Shown piece by piece: positions 18,170 to 25,662 of a stretch of DNA of 64,000 nt (the stretch's first letter is position 1; every line of letters starts with the position of its first letter). The position numbers and the translations under genes are program-made. The DNA lies in NCBI GenBank assembly GCA_002238725.1, contig MPMX01000012.1, positions 27,416 through 91,415 of the forward strand, written 5' to 3'. The DNA comes from Rhodospirillaceae bacterium bin65 (GTDB lineage: Bacteria; Pseudomonadota; Alphaproteobacteria; Bin65). The notes beneath the pieces were generated by a model. The model did no database searches, had not been told where the DNA came from, and worked only from the letters and a program-made list of their open reading frames with translations.

Positions 18170-19324
18170 TCAGCCGCCCTGTGCGCCCGGCGAGTGGAAG
18201 AGGCTGCTTGTATCCCGGCACGCTTTCAGCACCGTATGGCGCCGGTCCAGATTGAGCAGCTCGGCCTCGCGAAAGCGCTCCGCGATCTCGAACCATAGGG
18301 CGGCGGCAGCGTCCCGCGTCGCGGGCTGCCCCGCGTCGCGCGCCAGTATCGCGGTGCGGCGCGCCAGCAGTTCGCCGACCACGCGAAAGGCGGCCGTCGC
18401 CCCGGCCCCCCGCGCGACCTGCTCGGCCAGGTCCAGCGCCTGGAGCCCGCCGGCCTCTTCCGGCGCCGCCAGGATGGCGCCGATCCGGCTTTCCAGCGCG
18501 CCGGCATCGGCCTCGAGAAGCCGGATCGCCCGGCCCGGGCTGCCGCCGGCGAGTTCCAGGACCGCTTCGTCCGCCGCCAGATCCGGCGCCGCCGCGCTCA
18601 GGACCCTCCGCAGATCCTCCGGCCCCAGTGCCGGCAAGGCAAGGACCTGACAGCGCGACCGGATCGTCGGCAAGACTGCGCCGGAAACGTGATTAATTAG
18701 CAGAAACAGGCATTTGCCTGGCGGTTCTTCGAGTGACTTCAGCAAGGCGTTCGCGGCGTTCCGGTTCATCTCGTCGACCGGATCGACGATGACGATTCGC
18801 CAGCCGCCGCCGGTCGCCGTCCGGTTGAGAAACTTCATGGCGTCGCGCACGTCGCCGACCACGATCTCGCCGCGCATCTTCCCGGTATCGGGATTGACCG
18901 ACCGGCGGATGACCTTGAGGCCGGGTTGGGCGCCGGCCGCGATCCGCCGGGCCGCAGCGTCGTCCGCACCGACCTTCGGGCGGGGTGCGCCCCCCCCGCG
19001 GGCGCCGCCGCGCCGCGCCGCCGCGGCGCCGCCGGCGCCTCCCCCCCCCCCCGCGGCGGGCCCCCCCCCCGCCGCAGGCGCCGCCAGGCCCGGCAACTCC
19101 GGCGGCGCCGGGGCGTCGATCGCGCCGGACAGGATGGCGCGGGCAAAGCGGTAGGCCAGGGTCGCCTTGCCGATGCCCTCGCCGCCGGTAAAGAGCCAGC
19201 CGTGGGCCAGGCGGCCGCCGCGCCACGCCGCCGACAGCACCGCTTCGGCCGCGTCGTGGCCGATCAGGAGATAAGTGTTCTCCGGCCCGGGCCGCGGCGC
19301 CTCTTCGACGTTCGGTTCAGCCAT
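18170..19324 (-). CDS. holB: DNA polymerase III delta-prime subunit, with an inserted Gly/Ala-rich stretch
   Basis: A 384-residue clamp-loader subunit. The start has LAHGWLFTGGEGIGKATLAYRFA (a degenerate P-loop), then VGDVRDAMKFLN, WRIVIVDPVDEMNRNAANAL and SLEEPPGKCLFLLI, typical of delta-prime. Between about residues 82 and 115 the protein is almost only Gly, Ala, Arg and Pro, encoded by a block of nearly pure G+C with runs of 8, 12 and 10 identical bases (18990-19070). Family members lack this stretch. The frame stays open, so it may be real, but misassembly is likely. The gene starts inside the tmk stop region (8-base overlap). Confidence 0.9.
   Translation of the reverse strand: MAEPNVEEAPRPGPENTYLLIGHDAAEAVLSAAWRGGRLAHGWLFTGGEGIGKATLAYRFARAILSGAIDAPAPPELPGLAAPAAGGGPAAGGGGGAGGAAAARRGGARGGGAPRPKVGADDAAARRIAAGAQPGLKVIRRSVNPDTGKMRGEIVVGDVRDAMKFLNRTATGGGWRIVIVDPVDEMNRNAANALLKSLEEPPGKCLFLLINHVSGAVLPTIRSRCQVLALPALGPEDLRRVLSAAAPDLAADEAVLELAGGSPGRAIRLLEADAGALESRIGAILAAPEEAGGLQALDLAEQVARGAGATAAFRVVGELLARRTAILARDAGQPATRDAAAALWFEIAERFREAELLNLDRRHTVLKACRDTSSLFHSPGAQGG
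18979..19080. repeat. Low-complexity G/C block with poly-C(G) tracts inside holB
   Basis: About 100 bases with almost no A or T. C runs on the plus strand: 18990-18997 (8), 19041-19052 (12) and 19061-19070 (10). On the coding strand these are poly-G codons. Confidence 0.85.
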
Positions 19325-19979
19325 CGGTCAGCAGCCTCTCGCCGACCGCCGCAGCGATCCGCCGGGCCACGCTGTCGACCGGCGCGGTTGCATCGACGAC
19401 GATGCAGCGCGCGGGCTCCCGGCGGGCGATATCGAGAAAGCCGTCGCGGACCGCTTCGTGAAACCGGAGAGTCCGCTCCTCGAAGCGGGATTCGGCGGCC
19501 TGGCGGTCGCCGGCCCGCGCTCCTGCCCGCTTCAGTCCCTCGGCCGCCGGCAGGTCGAGAACGACCGTCAGGTCCGGGGCCAGGTTGCCCACCGCGAACC
19601 GGGTGAGCGCGGTCAGCCCGTCCGGCGGCAATCCGCCGGCATAGCCCTGGTAGGCCAGCGTCGAATCAGCGAAGCGGTCGCACAGCACCCACGCGCCGCG
19701 CGCCAGCGCCGGCTGGATGACGTTCACGGCATGGTCGCGCCGGGCCGCAGTCATGAGCAGGGCTTCGGTCGTGGCGTCCCACCGGTCCGGCTCGCCGGTG
19801 ACCAGCAGCGCGCGGATCGCTTCGGCACCCGGCGTTCCGCCCGGCTCCCGGGTCGTCACGGCTTCGACGCCCTGCCCGTTCAGCCAGGCGGCGAGCCGCC
19901 GGACCTGGGTCGACTTGCCGGCCCCCTCCCCGCCTTCGACGGTGATGAAACGGCCGGTTGCAACGCTGCAGTCCGTCAT
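19317..19979 (-). CDS. tmk: Thymidylate kinase
   Basis: A 220-residue kinase that makes dTDP from dTMP. The P-loop is FITVEGGEGAGKSTQ, the DRY-type motif is LCDRFADSTLAYQGYAGG and the LID region is ARAGDRQAAESRFEE. The ATG at 19979 overlaps the dacF stop as ATGA, and its own stop overlaps the holB start by eight bases, so dacF-tmk-holB is a tightly coupled operon, the usual alphaproteobacterial order. The open frame continues upstream to 20009, but that part lies in dacF and is not conserved. Confidence 0.95.
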   Translation of the reverse strand: MTDCSVATGRFITVEGGEGAGKSTQVRRLAAWLNGQGVEAVTTREPGGTPGAEAIRALLVTGEPDRWDATTEALLMTAARRDHAVNVIQPALARGAWVLCDRFADSTLAYQGYAGGLPPDGLTALTRFAVGNLAPDLTVVLDLPAAEGLKRAGARAGDRQAAESRFEERTLRFHEAVRDGFLDIARREPARCIVVDATAPVDSVARRIAAAVGERLLTDG

Positions 19980-20824
19980 TCCCGGCCTGCCGGCTGGTCG
20001 AAGCCCCAACGCAGGAGCCGGATCGCTTCCTGCTGCCGTTCGTTCCCGCTCTTCAGGCCGTTGACGACCAGGATCAACCGCCGGCTGCCCCGCTTTGCCG
20101 AGGCGACAAGGCCGTAGCCGCCGGCCCGCGTATAGCCGGTTTTAAAGCCGTCGGCGCCTTCCACCCGGCCGAGGACCGGGTTCCGGTTGCGCCAGTTCCG
20201 GCCGCCGAACCGGACCGAGCGCAGGGCGAAAAGCGGATAGCGATCCGGAAACCGCGCGAGGATCACGCCGGCCAGCCGGGCGATGTCGCGCGCGCTGGTC
20301 AGGTGGCCGGGTGCCGTGAAGCCGGTGGCGTTGCGGAACGACGTATCGCGCAGGCCGAGCTGCCGGGCGCGCCGGATCATCGCCGCAGCGAAGGCCTTTT
20401 CGCTGCCGGCCAGCCGCTCGGCCAGCGCCACCGTCGCATCGTTGGCGGAATGGACGATCATAGCCAGCATCAATTCCCGCGCCGGATAGCGGCCGCCGCG
20501 CCTCAGCCCGACGCGCGATCCGCGCTGGCCGGCGGCGTGTTTGCTGGCGGGAATCTTCTCTTCGCCGGAAAGCCGGCCGTCGCGAAGCGCCTCGAAGACC
20601 AGCAGGGCGGTCATCAGCTTGGTCATGGACGAGGGCCGCATCCTGTATCCGGCATTCTTCGCGAGCAGCGTGCGGAAAGACGGATACTCGACCAGCAACG
20701 CCTGTTTGGCCGGCGTGGCGATGGCGGGAGCGCCCCTGCCCGCCTCCGCAGCCGCCGCCATCGACGGGAACGGGGGCGTCAGAATCAGGCAGGTCGGCAG
20801 GAAGAGCAGCAGGAACGGACGCAT
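19976..20824 (-). CDS. dacF: D-alanyl-D-alanine carboxypeptidase (penicillin-binding protein 5/6 family)
   Basis: A 282-residue exported peptidase S11 enzyme that trims peptidoglycan pentapeptides. A signal peptide fills residues 1-28. The active-site motifs are SxxK (Ser66-Met-Thr-Lys69), SxN in HSANDATVAL and KTG in DGFKTGYTRAGGYGLV. The usual C-terminal beta domain of PBP5 is missing, so the protein is short, as in many Rhodospirillales copies. The minus-strand frame stays open as far as 22141, crossing the tRNA gene; the true start is the ATG at 20824. Symbol dacF versus dacC cannot be decided. Confidence 0.88.
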   Translation of the reverse strand: MRPFLLLFLPTCLILTPPFPSMAAAAEAGRGAPAIATPAKQALLVEYPSFRTLLAKNAGYRMRPSSMTKLMTALLVFEALRDGRLSGEEKIPASKHAAGQRGSRVGLRRGGRYPARELMLAMIVHSANDATVALAERLAGSEKAFAAAMIRRARQLGLRDTSFRNATGFTAPGHLTSARDIARLAGVILARFPDRYPLFALRSVRFGGRNWRNRNPVLGRVEGADGFKTGYTRAGGYGLVASAKRGSRRLILVVNGLKSGNERQQEAIRLLRWGFDQPAGRE

Positions 20825-20932
20825 CGTCACCCGGAACGGTCGAAGTCGGCGCTGCCATTGTACGGGAAATTCTCTGGCCGGGTAGCCCGCCACGCGGCTT
20901 CGTGCCAGTCGAGTATGGTACCTTCCAATACC

Positions 20933-21052
20933 GTCATATCGACCGAAGCGGCCCGGAGGGTCGCGAAACGGAGATATCTTTTCGGTGCGGAGCGAGGGAC
21001 TATGCACCGCGCTGGAAAGATTTCTCCGCTCCCTGCGGTCGGTCGAAATGAC
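20933..21052. repeat. Dispersed inverted repeat, GTCATATCGACCGA family
   Basis: Left end GTCATATCGACCGA (20933-20946) and right end TCGGTCGAAATGAC (21039-21052) are near-perfect inverted copies bounding about 120 bases that include further short complementary segments around 20970 and 21020. It lies in the 310-base gap between dacF and the tRNA gene, which holds no coding sequence. Elements with these ends are common intergenic repeats in alphaproteobacteria. Confidence 0.6.
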
Positions 21053-21086
21053 GGAATTCACTATGCCGGAGCGCCGGTTTCGCCGG

Positions 21087-21114
21087 TTGACGCTTCGCGC
21101 CCTGAATCTAATCT
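21087..21114 (+). promoter_or_regulatory. Promoter for tRNA-Ser
   Basis: TTGACG (21087-21092), a 16-base spacer and TAATCT (21109-21114). The predicted start near 21121 is 14 bases before the mature tRNA end. Confidence 0.55.
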
Positions 21115-21134
21115 GCTTCCCGACAGAACGATAC

Positions 21135-21224
21135 GGATGGGTGGCCGAGCGGTCGAAGGCACCGGTCTTGAAAACCGGCAGGCGTGCAAGCGTCTCGTGG
21201 GTTCGAATCCCACCCCATCCGCCA
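21135..21224 (+). tRNA. tRNA-Ser, anticodon UGA
   Basis: A 90-base class II tRNA. The acceptor arm pairs GGATGGG (21135-21141) with CCCATCC (21214-21220); the discriminator is G and CCA is encoded (21222-21224). The anticodon stem is CCGGT/ACCGG around the loop CTTGAAA, anticodon TGA at 21169-21171. The TTCGAATCC T-loop (from about 21202) is standard, and a long variable arm lies between the anticodon and T arms, as required for tRNA-Ser. It reads UCN codons. Confidence 0.97.
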
Positions 21225-21364
21225 GCTTCGTTCGATAATGGTATGCAAATAAAGAGAATTCCTGTTATTTTGAGAACGCTAGTTCCAGAAACAACTTGCC
21301 CGGCGCGGCCGCATTCCGCCGGGGAACTGCGGCCGGGTGCGCCATGTCCAGGGGAGGACGGCCG

Positions 21365-21868
21365 ATGAAGCCAACCCATGCGCGGCGAACCGCATCGGCG
21401 GCTCTTGCCTTCCTGGTGTGCGCCCTTTTTGCGGCCGGTCCGGCAGGAGCGGCGGGCGGCACGCCCGACAGCGGCACGCGTCCGAAGGTGGCCGGCAAGG
21501 CCGAATACGACCGGGCGGAAGCGCTGATAGAGGCCGGAAAATACGCCGAGGCGATCCCCCTGCTCAAGACGGCCGATGCGAAGGCGCCGGACAGTGCGGA
21601 CGTCCACAACTGGCTCGGCTACGCCTACCGCAAGCTGAAGAAGTACGACGCCGCGCTGAAGCATTACAAAATCGCCCTGCGCCTCGCGCCGCGGCATCGC
21701 GGGGCGAACGAATATCTCGGCGAGCTCTATCTCGCGCTCGGACAGCTCAAGAAAGCCGAAGAACGCCTTGCCGTCCTCGACAGAGCCTGCCTGTTCGGGT
21801 GCGAGGAATACACCGAGCTCAAGGAAGCGATCGCCGCTTACAAGGCCCGAAAGGGAATAAGCGAGTAG
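21365..21868 (+). CDS. Exported tetratricopeptide-repeat protein
   Basis: A 167-residue protein with an N-terminal signal sequence (AALAFLVCALFAAGPAGA, about residues 14-31) and two to three TPR units between residues 45 and 120 (AEALIEAGKYAEAIPLLKTA, NWLGYAYRKLKKYDAALKHY, EYLGELYLALGQLKKAEERL). TPRs bind other proteins, here probably in the periplasm. A conserved Cys pair (RACLFGCEEY) follows the repeats. The ATG at 21365 has AGGGGAGGA just upstream. The gene ends ten bases before the convergent rhodanese. No specific function is recognised. Confidence 0.8.
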   Translation: MKPTHARRTASAALAFLVCALFAAGPAGAAGGTPDSGTRPKVAGKAEYDRAEALIEAGKYAEAIPLLKTADAKAPDSADVHNWLGYAYRKLKKYDAALKHYKIALRLAPRHRGANEYLGELYLALGQLKKAEERLAVLDRACLFGCEEYTELKEAIAAYKARKGISE

Positions 21869-21878
21869 CCCTGCCCTC

Positions 21879-22283
21879 TCACGCCGCCTCCGAACCGGAA
21901 GGCTGCGCCGACTCCTCCGGTTCTCCCGCCTCCCCGTCCTCCGAGCGCACCGGGTAGCCGGCGATCGACCAGTCGACAATGCCACCGTCCATATGCACGA
22001 CTTCGCGGAAGCCGGTATCGACGAAGCGTTCGAAATGCTCGGCGGTCCGGCGCCCGGAGCGGCAATGGAAGATGCCGATCTTCCCGCCGTCGCCCTCGGG
22101 CCGCCGGGAATCGAAGTCCGAAAGCGGAAACAGCGCCGCACCGGGGATATGTTCGTCCTCGTACTCGATGAATTCGCGCACGTCGATCAGGACGGCTTCG
22201 CCGGCCTCCAGCAGCATCTTCGCCCGGTGCACGTCGACCGCCCGCACGGTGATGGTTTTCCTGTCGTTCGAAAGAGTCGCCAT
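21879..22283 (-). CDS. Rhodanese-domain sulfurtransferase
   Basis: A single-domain rhodanese of 134 residues. DVREFIEYEDEHIPGAALFP is the CH2A-like entry and the active-site loop is IFHCRSGRRT with the catalytic Cys near residue 80; a second conserved block is GFREVVHMDGGIVDWSIAGYPV. It follows metZ by 14 bases on the same strand and should be transcribed from the SAM-II-controlled promoter, which suggests a role in sulfur supply for methionine or cysteine metabolism (inference). The C-terminal 15 residues are acidic and low in complexity. Confidence 0.9.
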   Translation of the reverse strand: MATLSNDRKTITVRAVDVHRAKMLLEAGEAVLIDVREFIEYEDEHIPGAALFPLSDFDSRRPEGDGGKIGIFHCRSGRRTAEHFERFVDTGFREVVHMDGGIVDWSIAGYPVRSEDGEAGEPEESAQPSGSEAA

Positions 22284-22297
22284 GTCGATCGGTCCTT

Positions 22298-23557
22298 TCA
22301 GCAGGCGCCGTGCCCGACCGCGGCGCCCGCACAGTTCAGGGCATGGTCGAGGTCGCGGATCAGGTCGTCGGGATGTTCGAGGCCGACCGACAGGCGGATC
22401 ATGTCGTCGCCGATGCCGACGGCGGCCCGGCCCTCGGCGCCGATGCGGTGGTGCGTCGTCGAGGCCGGATGGGTCGCCAGGCTCTTGGCGTCGCCCAGAT
22501 TGTTGGAAATCGGGATCAGTTGAAGGCCATTGAGCAGGCCGAAGGCCTCGCGCCGGCCACCCTCGATCGTGAAGGTCACGACTGTGCCGCCGTCCTTCAT
22601 CTGGCGCCGCGCCAATGCTGCCTGCGGATGGGAATCGAGGAAGGGATAGAGCACCCGCCGGACGCCGGCGCGCCGTTCCAGCCACTGCGCAATTTTCCCC
22701 GCCGTCCGGCACTGGCGTTCGATCCGCACCGACAGGGTTTCCAGCCCTTTCAACAGCACCCAGGCGTTGAACGGGCTCATGCTCGGCCCGGTGTGGCGAA
22801 CGAAGGGCGACAGCGCCTCGGTGCAGTATTCCTTCGAGCCCAGGATGGCGCCGCCCAGGCAACGGCCCTGTCCGTCGATATGTTTGGTGGCCGAGTAGAC
22901 CGCGACGTCGGCGCCGAGTTCGAGCGGTCGCTGGAGCAGCGGCGTCGCGAACACATTGTCGACCACCACCGTCGCGCCGGCGTTGTGCGCCAGGTCGGCG
23001 ACCGCTTTCACGTCGACGATGTCGAGCTGTGGATTGGTCGGGGTTTCCAGGAAGACCGCCTTTGCGGGAGAGGCGAGCGCCCGTTCCCAGACCGCCAGGT
23101 CGGTGCCTTCGACCAACTCGGTGGTGACGCCGAAGCGCGGAAGGATGTCGGTGCAGATATAGGCGCAGGAACCGAACAGGGCGCGCGAGGCGACCAGCCG
23201 GTCTCCCTGGCGCAGCAAGCCGATCAGCGCGGTGAAGACCGCCGACATGCCGCTCGCGGTCGCGACGCCGGCCTCCGCGCCCTCGATCGCGCACAACCGG
23301 TCGACGAACATCTGCACCGTCGGGTTGCCGTAGCGGCTGTAAACGTAGCGCAGGTCGGTTTTTTCGAACGCTTCCGCCGCTTCTTCGGCCGAGCCGTAGA
23401 CATAGCCCGAGGTCAGGTACAGTGCTTCGGCGGTTTCCTCGAAGCGGCTGCGCGCGATACCGCCATGGACGGCGGCGGTGTCGGTGTGAAGCGGGAGAAG
23501 CGGTCCCGGGTTTCGAGCCCCGGGCGGCTGGAACATCTGATTCACGGTCATCCCCAT
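22298..23557 (-). CDS. metZ: O-succinylhomoserine sulfhydrylase
   Basis: A 419-residue PLP enzyme of the Cys/Met metabolism family that makes homocysteine from O-succinylhomoserine and sulfide. RYVYSRYGNPTVQMFVDRL, TASGMSAVFTAL and ETPTNPQLDIVDV are family marks; the PLP lysine is in YSATKHIDGQGRCLGG. The presence of a SAM-II aptamer upstream supports the methionine assignment. No clear Shine-Dalgarno sequence precedes the ATG at 23557; ATGs two and seven codons further in are alternatives. Cystathionine gamma-synthase activity is a less likely alternative. Confidence 0.92.
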   Translation of the reverse strand: MGMTVNQMFQPPGARNPGPLLPLHTDTAAVHGGIARSRFEETAEALYLTSGYVYGSAEEAAEAFEKTDLRYVYSRYGNPTVQMFVDRLCAIEGAEAGVATASGMSAVFTALIGLLRQGDRLVASRALFGSCAYICTDILPRFGVTTELVEGTDLAVWERALASPAKAVFLETPTNPQLDIVDVKAVADLAHNAGATVVVDNVFATPLLQRPLELGADVAVYSATKHIDGQGRCLGGAILGSKEYCTEALSPFVRHTGPSMSPFNAWVLLKGLETLSVRIERQCRTAGKIAQWLERRAGVRRVLYPFLDSHPQAALARRQMKDGGTVVTFTIEGGRREAFGLLNGLQLIPISNNLGDAKSLATHPASTTHHRIGAEGRAAVGIGDDMIRLSVGLEHPDDLIRDLDHALNCAGAAVGHGAC

Positions 23558-23576
23558 GGGCTGCCGGTCGGCGGGC

Positions 23577-23598
23577 CCACGGAGAAAAGCCTCCGTGG
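23577..23598 (-). promoter_or_regulatory. Leader hairpin just before metZ
   Basis: CCACGGAG/CTCCGTGG, eight base pairs around a six-base loop, 20 bases before the metZ ATG. The minus-strand copy includes GGAGG in the stem. It is downstream of the terminator at 23674-23703, so it belongs to the read-through leader. Confidence 0.5.
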
Positions 23599-23673
23599 CG
23601 CTTTAGCAGTTGGTGACGCGGATGCAAGCTGCCCGATCAAATCCCGCGGATCCGGTAAGGGGGATCGGCCCAA

Positions 23674-23703
23674 ACAAAAAACCCGTCGCGGCTTCCGGAC
23701 GGG
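23674..23703 (-). terminator. Intrinsic terminator in the metZ leader
   Basis: On the minus strand CCCGTC (23703-23698), a ten-base loop, GACGGG (23687-23682) and then a run of six T (23681-23676). An extra A-T pair extends the stem. It lies directly after the SAM-II aptamer and 120 bases before metZ, as expected for transcription attenuation. Confidence 0.85.
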
Positions 23704-23705
23704 TC

Positions 23706-23764
23706 TCCCACCTCTTTAGCCGCATTTCATAAAGCGCCCGCAAGTCGGTCTAAATCGGCGCTTC
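23706..23764 (-). ncRNA. SAM-II riboswitch aptamer controlling metZ
   Basis: The minus-strand sequence matches the SAM-II pseudoknot closely: P1 pairs AAGCGCC (23765-23759 region) with GGCGCTT; the loop carries GATTTAGACCGACTTGC; then GAAATGCGGCTAAAGAGG follows, equal to the conserved AAATG-GCTAAA-AGG end of the metX/metA element. SAM-II is found mainly in alphaproteobacteria in front of metA, metX and metZ. An intrinsic terminator follows at once, so SAM binding probably stops transcription of metZ and the rhodanese. Confidence 0.92.
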
Positions 23765-23969
23765 GGATCATATGAGGCATCGCCGGTGCGGCGTCAAGGC
23801 CATTTTCCCGCCGACGGCGCAGGTCCGACGCGGCGGCAGGGGAAGGATCGAAAACTACCTGTGGCGCTCGTCCCTTGGCATCCACGCCGCATCGGTTAAT
23901 CTGGCGACCGGAGACCCGATCGAGCGGTGCCCGGCACTCCGGTGCGCATCAGCGGGAGCAATTTAGGCG

Positions 23970-24410
23970 ATGATCCGCCAGTTTGCCGTCGGATCGGCCC
24001 TGATCGTGCTGAGTTTCGCGATCCATGCTGCGTTCATGGCGCTGGCGGTCCGCGCCTTCCGCCGGTACGAAGCATGGCTGGCGCGGGCACCGCAATTGCC
24101 CAGGCTCGCCGGAGCGCTCTGCGTACTTTCCCTCTGGTTGCTGATGAGCATGAGCGTCACGGTCTGGATCTGGGCCCTCTATCTGCTGTGGAGCGGGGCG
24201 CTGGGCGATCTGGAGACGGCGGTCTATTTCTCGCTGGTCTCCTTCACGACCCTGGGCTTCGGCGACATCGTGCTCGACCGGCCGCACCGCCTGCTGTCGG
24301 GGATGCTCGCCGCCAACGGCCTCGTGCTTTTCGGCCTGACCACGGCCGTGCTGATCGACCTGATCCGCAGCCTGCACCCGGCGGGAGCCGGGGAGGCGTC
24401 CGGAGACTGA
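23970..24410 (+). CDS. Two-transmembrane potassium channel-like protein (Ion_trans_2)
   Basis: A 146-residue membrane protein. The N-terminal helix (AVGSALIVLSFAIHAAFMAL), a second segment (AGALCVLSLWLLMSMSVTVWIW) and a C-terminal helix (LAANGLVLFGLTTAVLIDLI) flank a pore loop with SFTTLGFGDIVL. TLGFGD replaces the standard TVGYGD filter; such variants are common in bacterial Ion_trans_2 proteins. There is no RCK or ligand domain. It reads divergently from the metZ leader. The actual ion is not shown by the sequence. Confidence 0.82.
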   Translation: MIRQFAVGSALIVLSFAIHAAFMALAVRAFRRYEAWLARAPQLPRLAGALCVLSLWLLMSMSVTVWIWALYLLWSGALGDLETAVYFSLVSFTTLGFGDIVLDRPHRLLSGMLAANGLVLFGLTTAVLIDLIRSLHPAGAGEASGD

Positions 24411-24487
24411 ATTCCGGTTCCGCAATCCCCGCTTGCGCGGAATGCGGGCTTTCGCAGACCGCCGCCGCCCTGCTCCAGCCGCTGCCC

Positions 24488-25660
24488 CTACCAGGCCATA
24501 TCCAGAATTTCGCGCACCTGGGCCGCTTCGGTAATCGGCCGCGGGTTGGAGCGGACCATCATGTTGCCGACGCTGCCCTTCGCGACGATGTCCAGCTGAT
24601 TTTCGGTTATTCCGACAGCGCGCAGGGTGCCGGGCTGTCCGAGCCGGGCGATGAAGCCGGCGACGACGTCGGCCGCCGCCTCCCCTGCCCGGCCGAAACC
24701 TTCGCTCACCGCTGCCTGCTGCACCGCATTGACCGGCGCGTTCCAGCGCAGAACGCTCGGCAGCATGACGCAGCTGGTGTGGCCGTGGGGCACGCCGCCG
24801 ACCGCGCCGAGCTGGTGGCCGATGCCGTGGCTGGCGCCGTATTCGACCCGGCCGAGACCGAAGGCCGCCAGCCAGACCGCGAGTTGGCACTCGCCCCGCG
24901 CCGCCAGATCGTCCGGACTTTCCTTCGTCCGCGGCAGCGCATCGGCGAAGATTTTCAGCGCGTGGATGGCCGTTGCATCCGGCAGCGGCTGGGCCGAGCG
25001 CGAGCACAGGGTTTCCACGGCATGGTCGACCGCCCGGACCCCGGTCGAAAGCCACAGCCACTCCGGCGTATGGACGGTTGCCGCCGGGTCCAGGATGACG
25101 GCGACCGGTGCGCTGTCGCGCGCGATATAGGCGTCCTTGATGCCGCGTTCCGGGTCGGTGACGCCGGCGATGTTGCTGAATTCGGCGCCGGAGAGCGTCG
25201 TCGGCACGGCAATCTGCCGGACTGCGGAGGGCCCGACCGGCGGCACGGTGCGCGCGCCGTCTGTGCCGACCGTCACGCGGTAGGCCTTCAGGGCTTCGGC
25301 GTCGTGCACATCCTCCGCGAGGCACAGGAGGGCGGCCTTGACGGTGTCGATGGGCGTGCCGCCGCCCACGGTCACGACGGCGTCGGCTTCGCTTCGGCGG
25401 ATCGCCGCGGCGCAGTCGATCACGGTGTCGACCGGCGTGTGCGCGCGGCAGCCGGTGAAGAGGCCGGCGATCCCGTCGCCCAGTTCGGCCTCGATGTCGG
25501 CGATCAGGTCAGTCCGGGTGGCGATGGTGGTGGAAGCTACGATCAGGGCGCGGGACACGCCGAGCGCCGCCATCTCGCGGCCGATCGCCCGGGGCGCCGG
25601 CGTGCCCCAACCGACACGCTCCTGGGCCAGAAACCGGAACAGGCCTTCCGCAACTGTCAC
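24488..25660 (-). CDS. Iron-containing alcohol dehydrogenase family protein
   Basis: A 390-residue group III dehydrogenase. GGGTPIDTVKA binds the nucleotide; the metal ligands are the Asp/His of RAVDHAVETL and the three His of YGASHGIGHQLGAVGGVPHG. I chose the GTG at 25660, four bases after the ppx stop; there is no nearby ATG, and the residues after it are conserved-looking. It is thus the last gene of ppk-ppx-adh, an unusual partner for the polyphosphate genes. Substrate unknown; maleylacetate-reductase-like proteins share this fold, and aromatic catabolism genes exist elsewhere in the window. Confidence 0.85.
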   Translation of the reverse strand: MTVAEGLFRFLAQERVGWGTPAPRAIGREMAALGVSRALIVASTTIATRTDLIADIEAELGDGIAGLFTGCRAHTPVDTVIDCAAAIRRSEADAVVTVGGGTPIDTVKAALLCLAEDVHDAEALKAYRVTVGTDGARTVPPVGPSAVRQIAVPTTLSGAEFSNIAGVTDPERGIKDAYIARDSAPVAVILDPAATVHTPEWLWLSTGVRAVDHAVETLCSRSAQPLPDATAIHALKIFADALPRTKESPDDLAARGECQLAVWLAAFGLGRVEYGASHGIGHQLGAVGGVPHGHTSCVMLPSVLRWNAPVNAVQQAAVSEGFGRAGEAAADVVAGFIARLGQPGTLRAVGITENQLDIVAKGSVGNMMVRSNPRPITEAAQVREILDMAW

Positions 25661-25662
25661 GA

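Noticed and set aside
20825..22141. Upstream extension of the dacF frame
   Set aside because: It crosses the tRNA-Ser gene and the TPR gene and lacks family similarity; the signal peptide starts at 20824.
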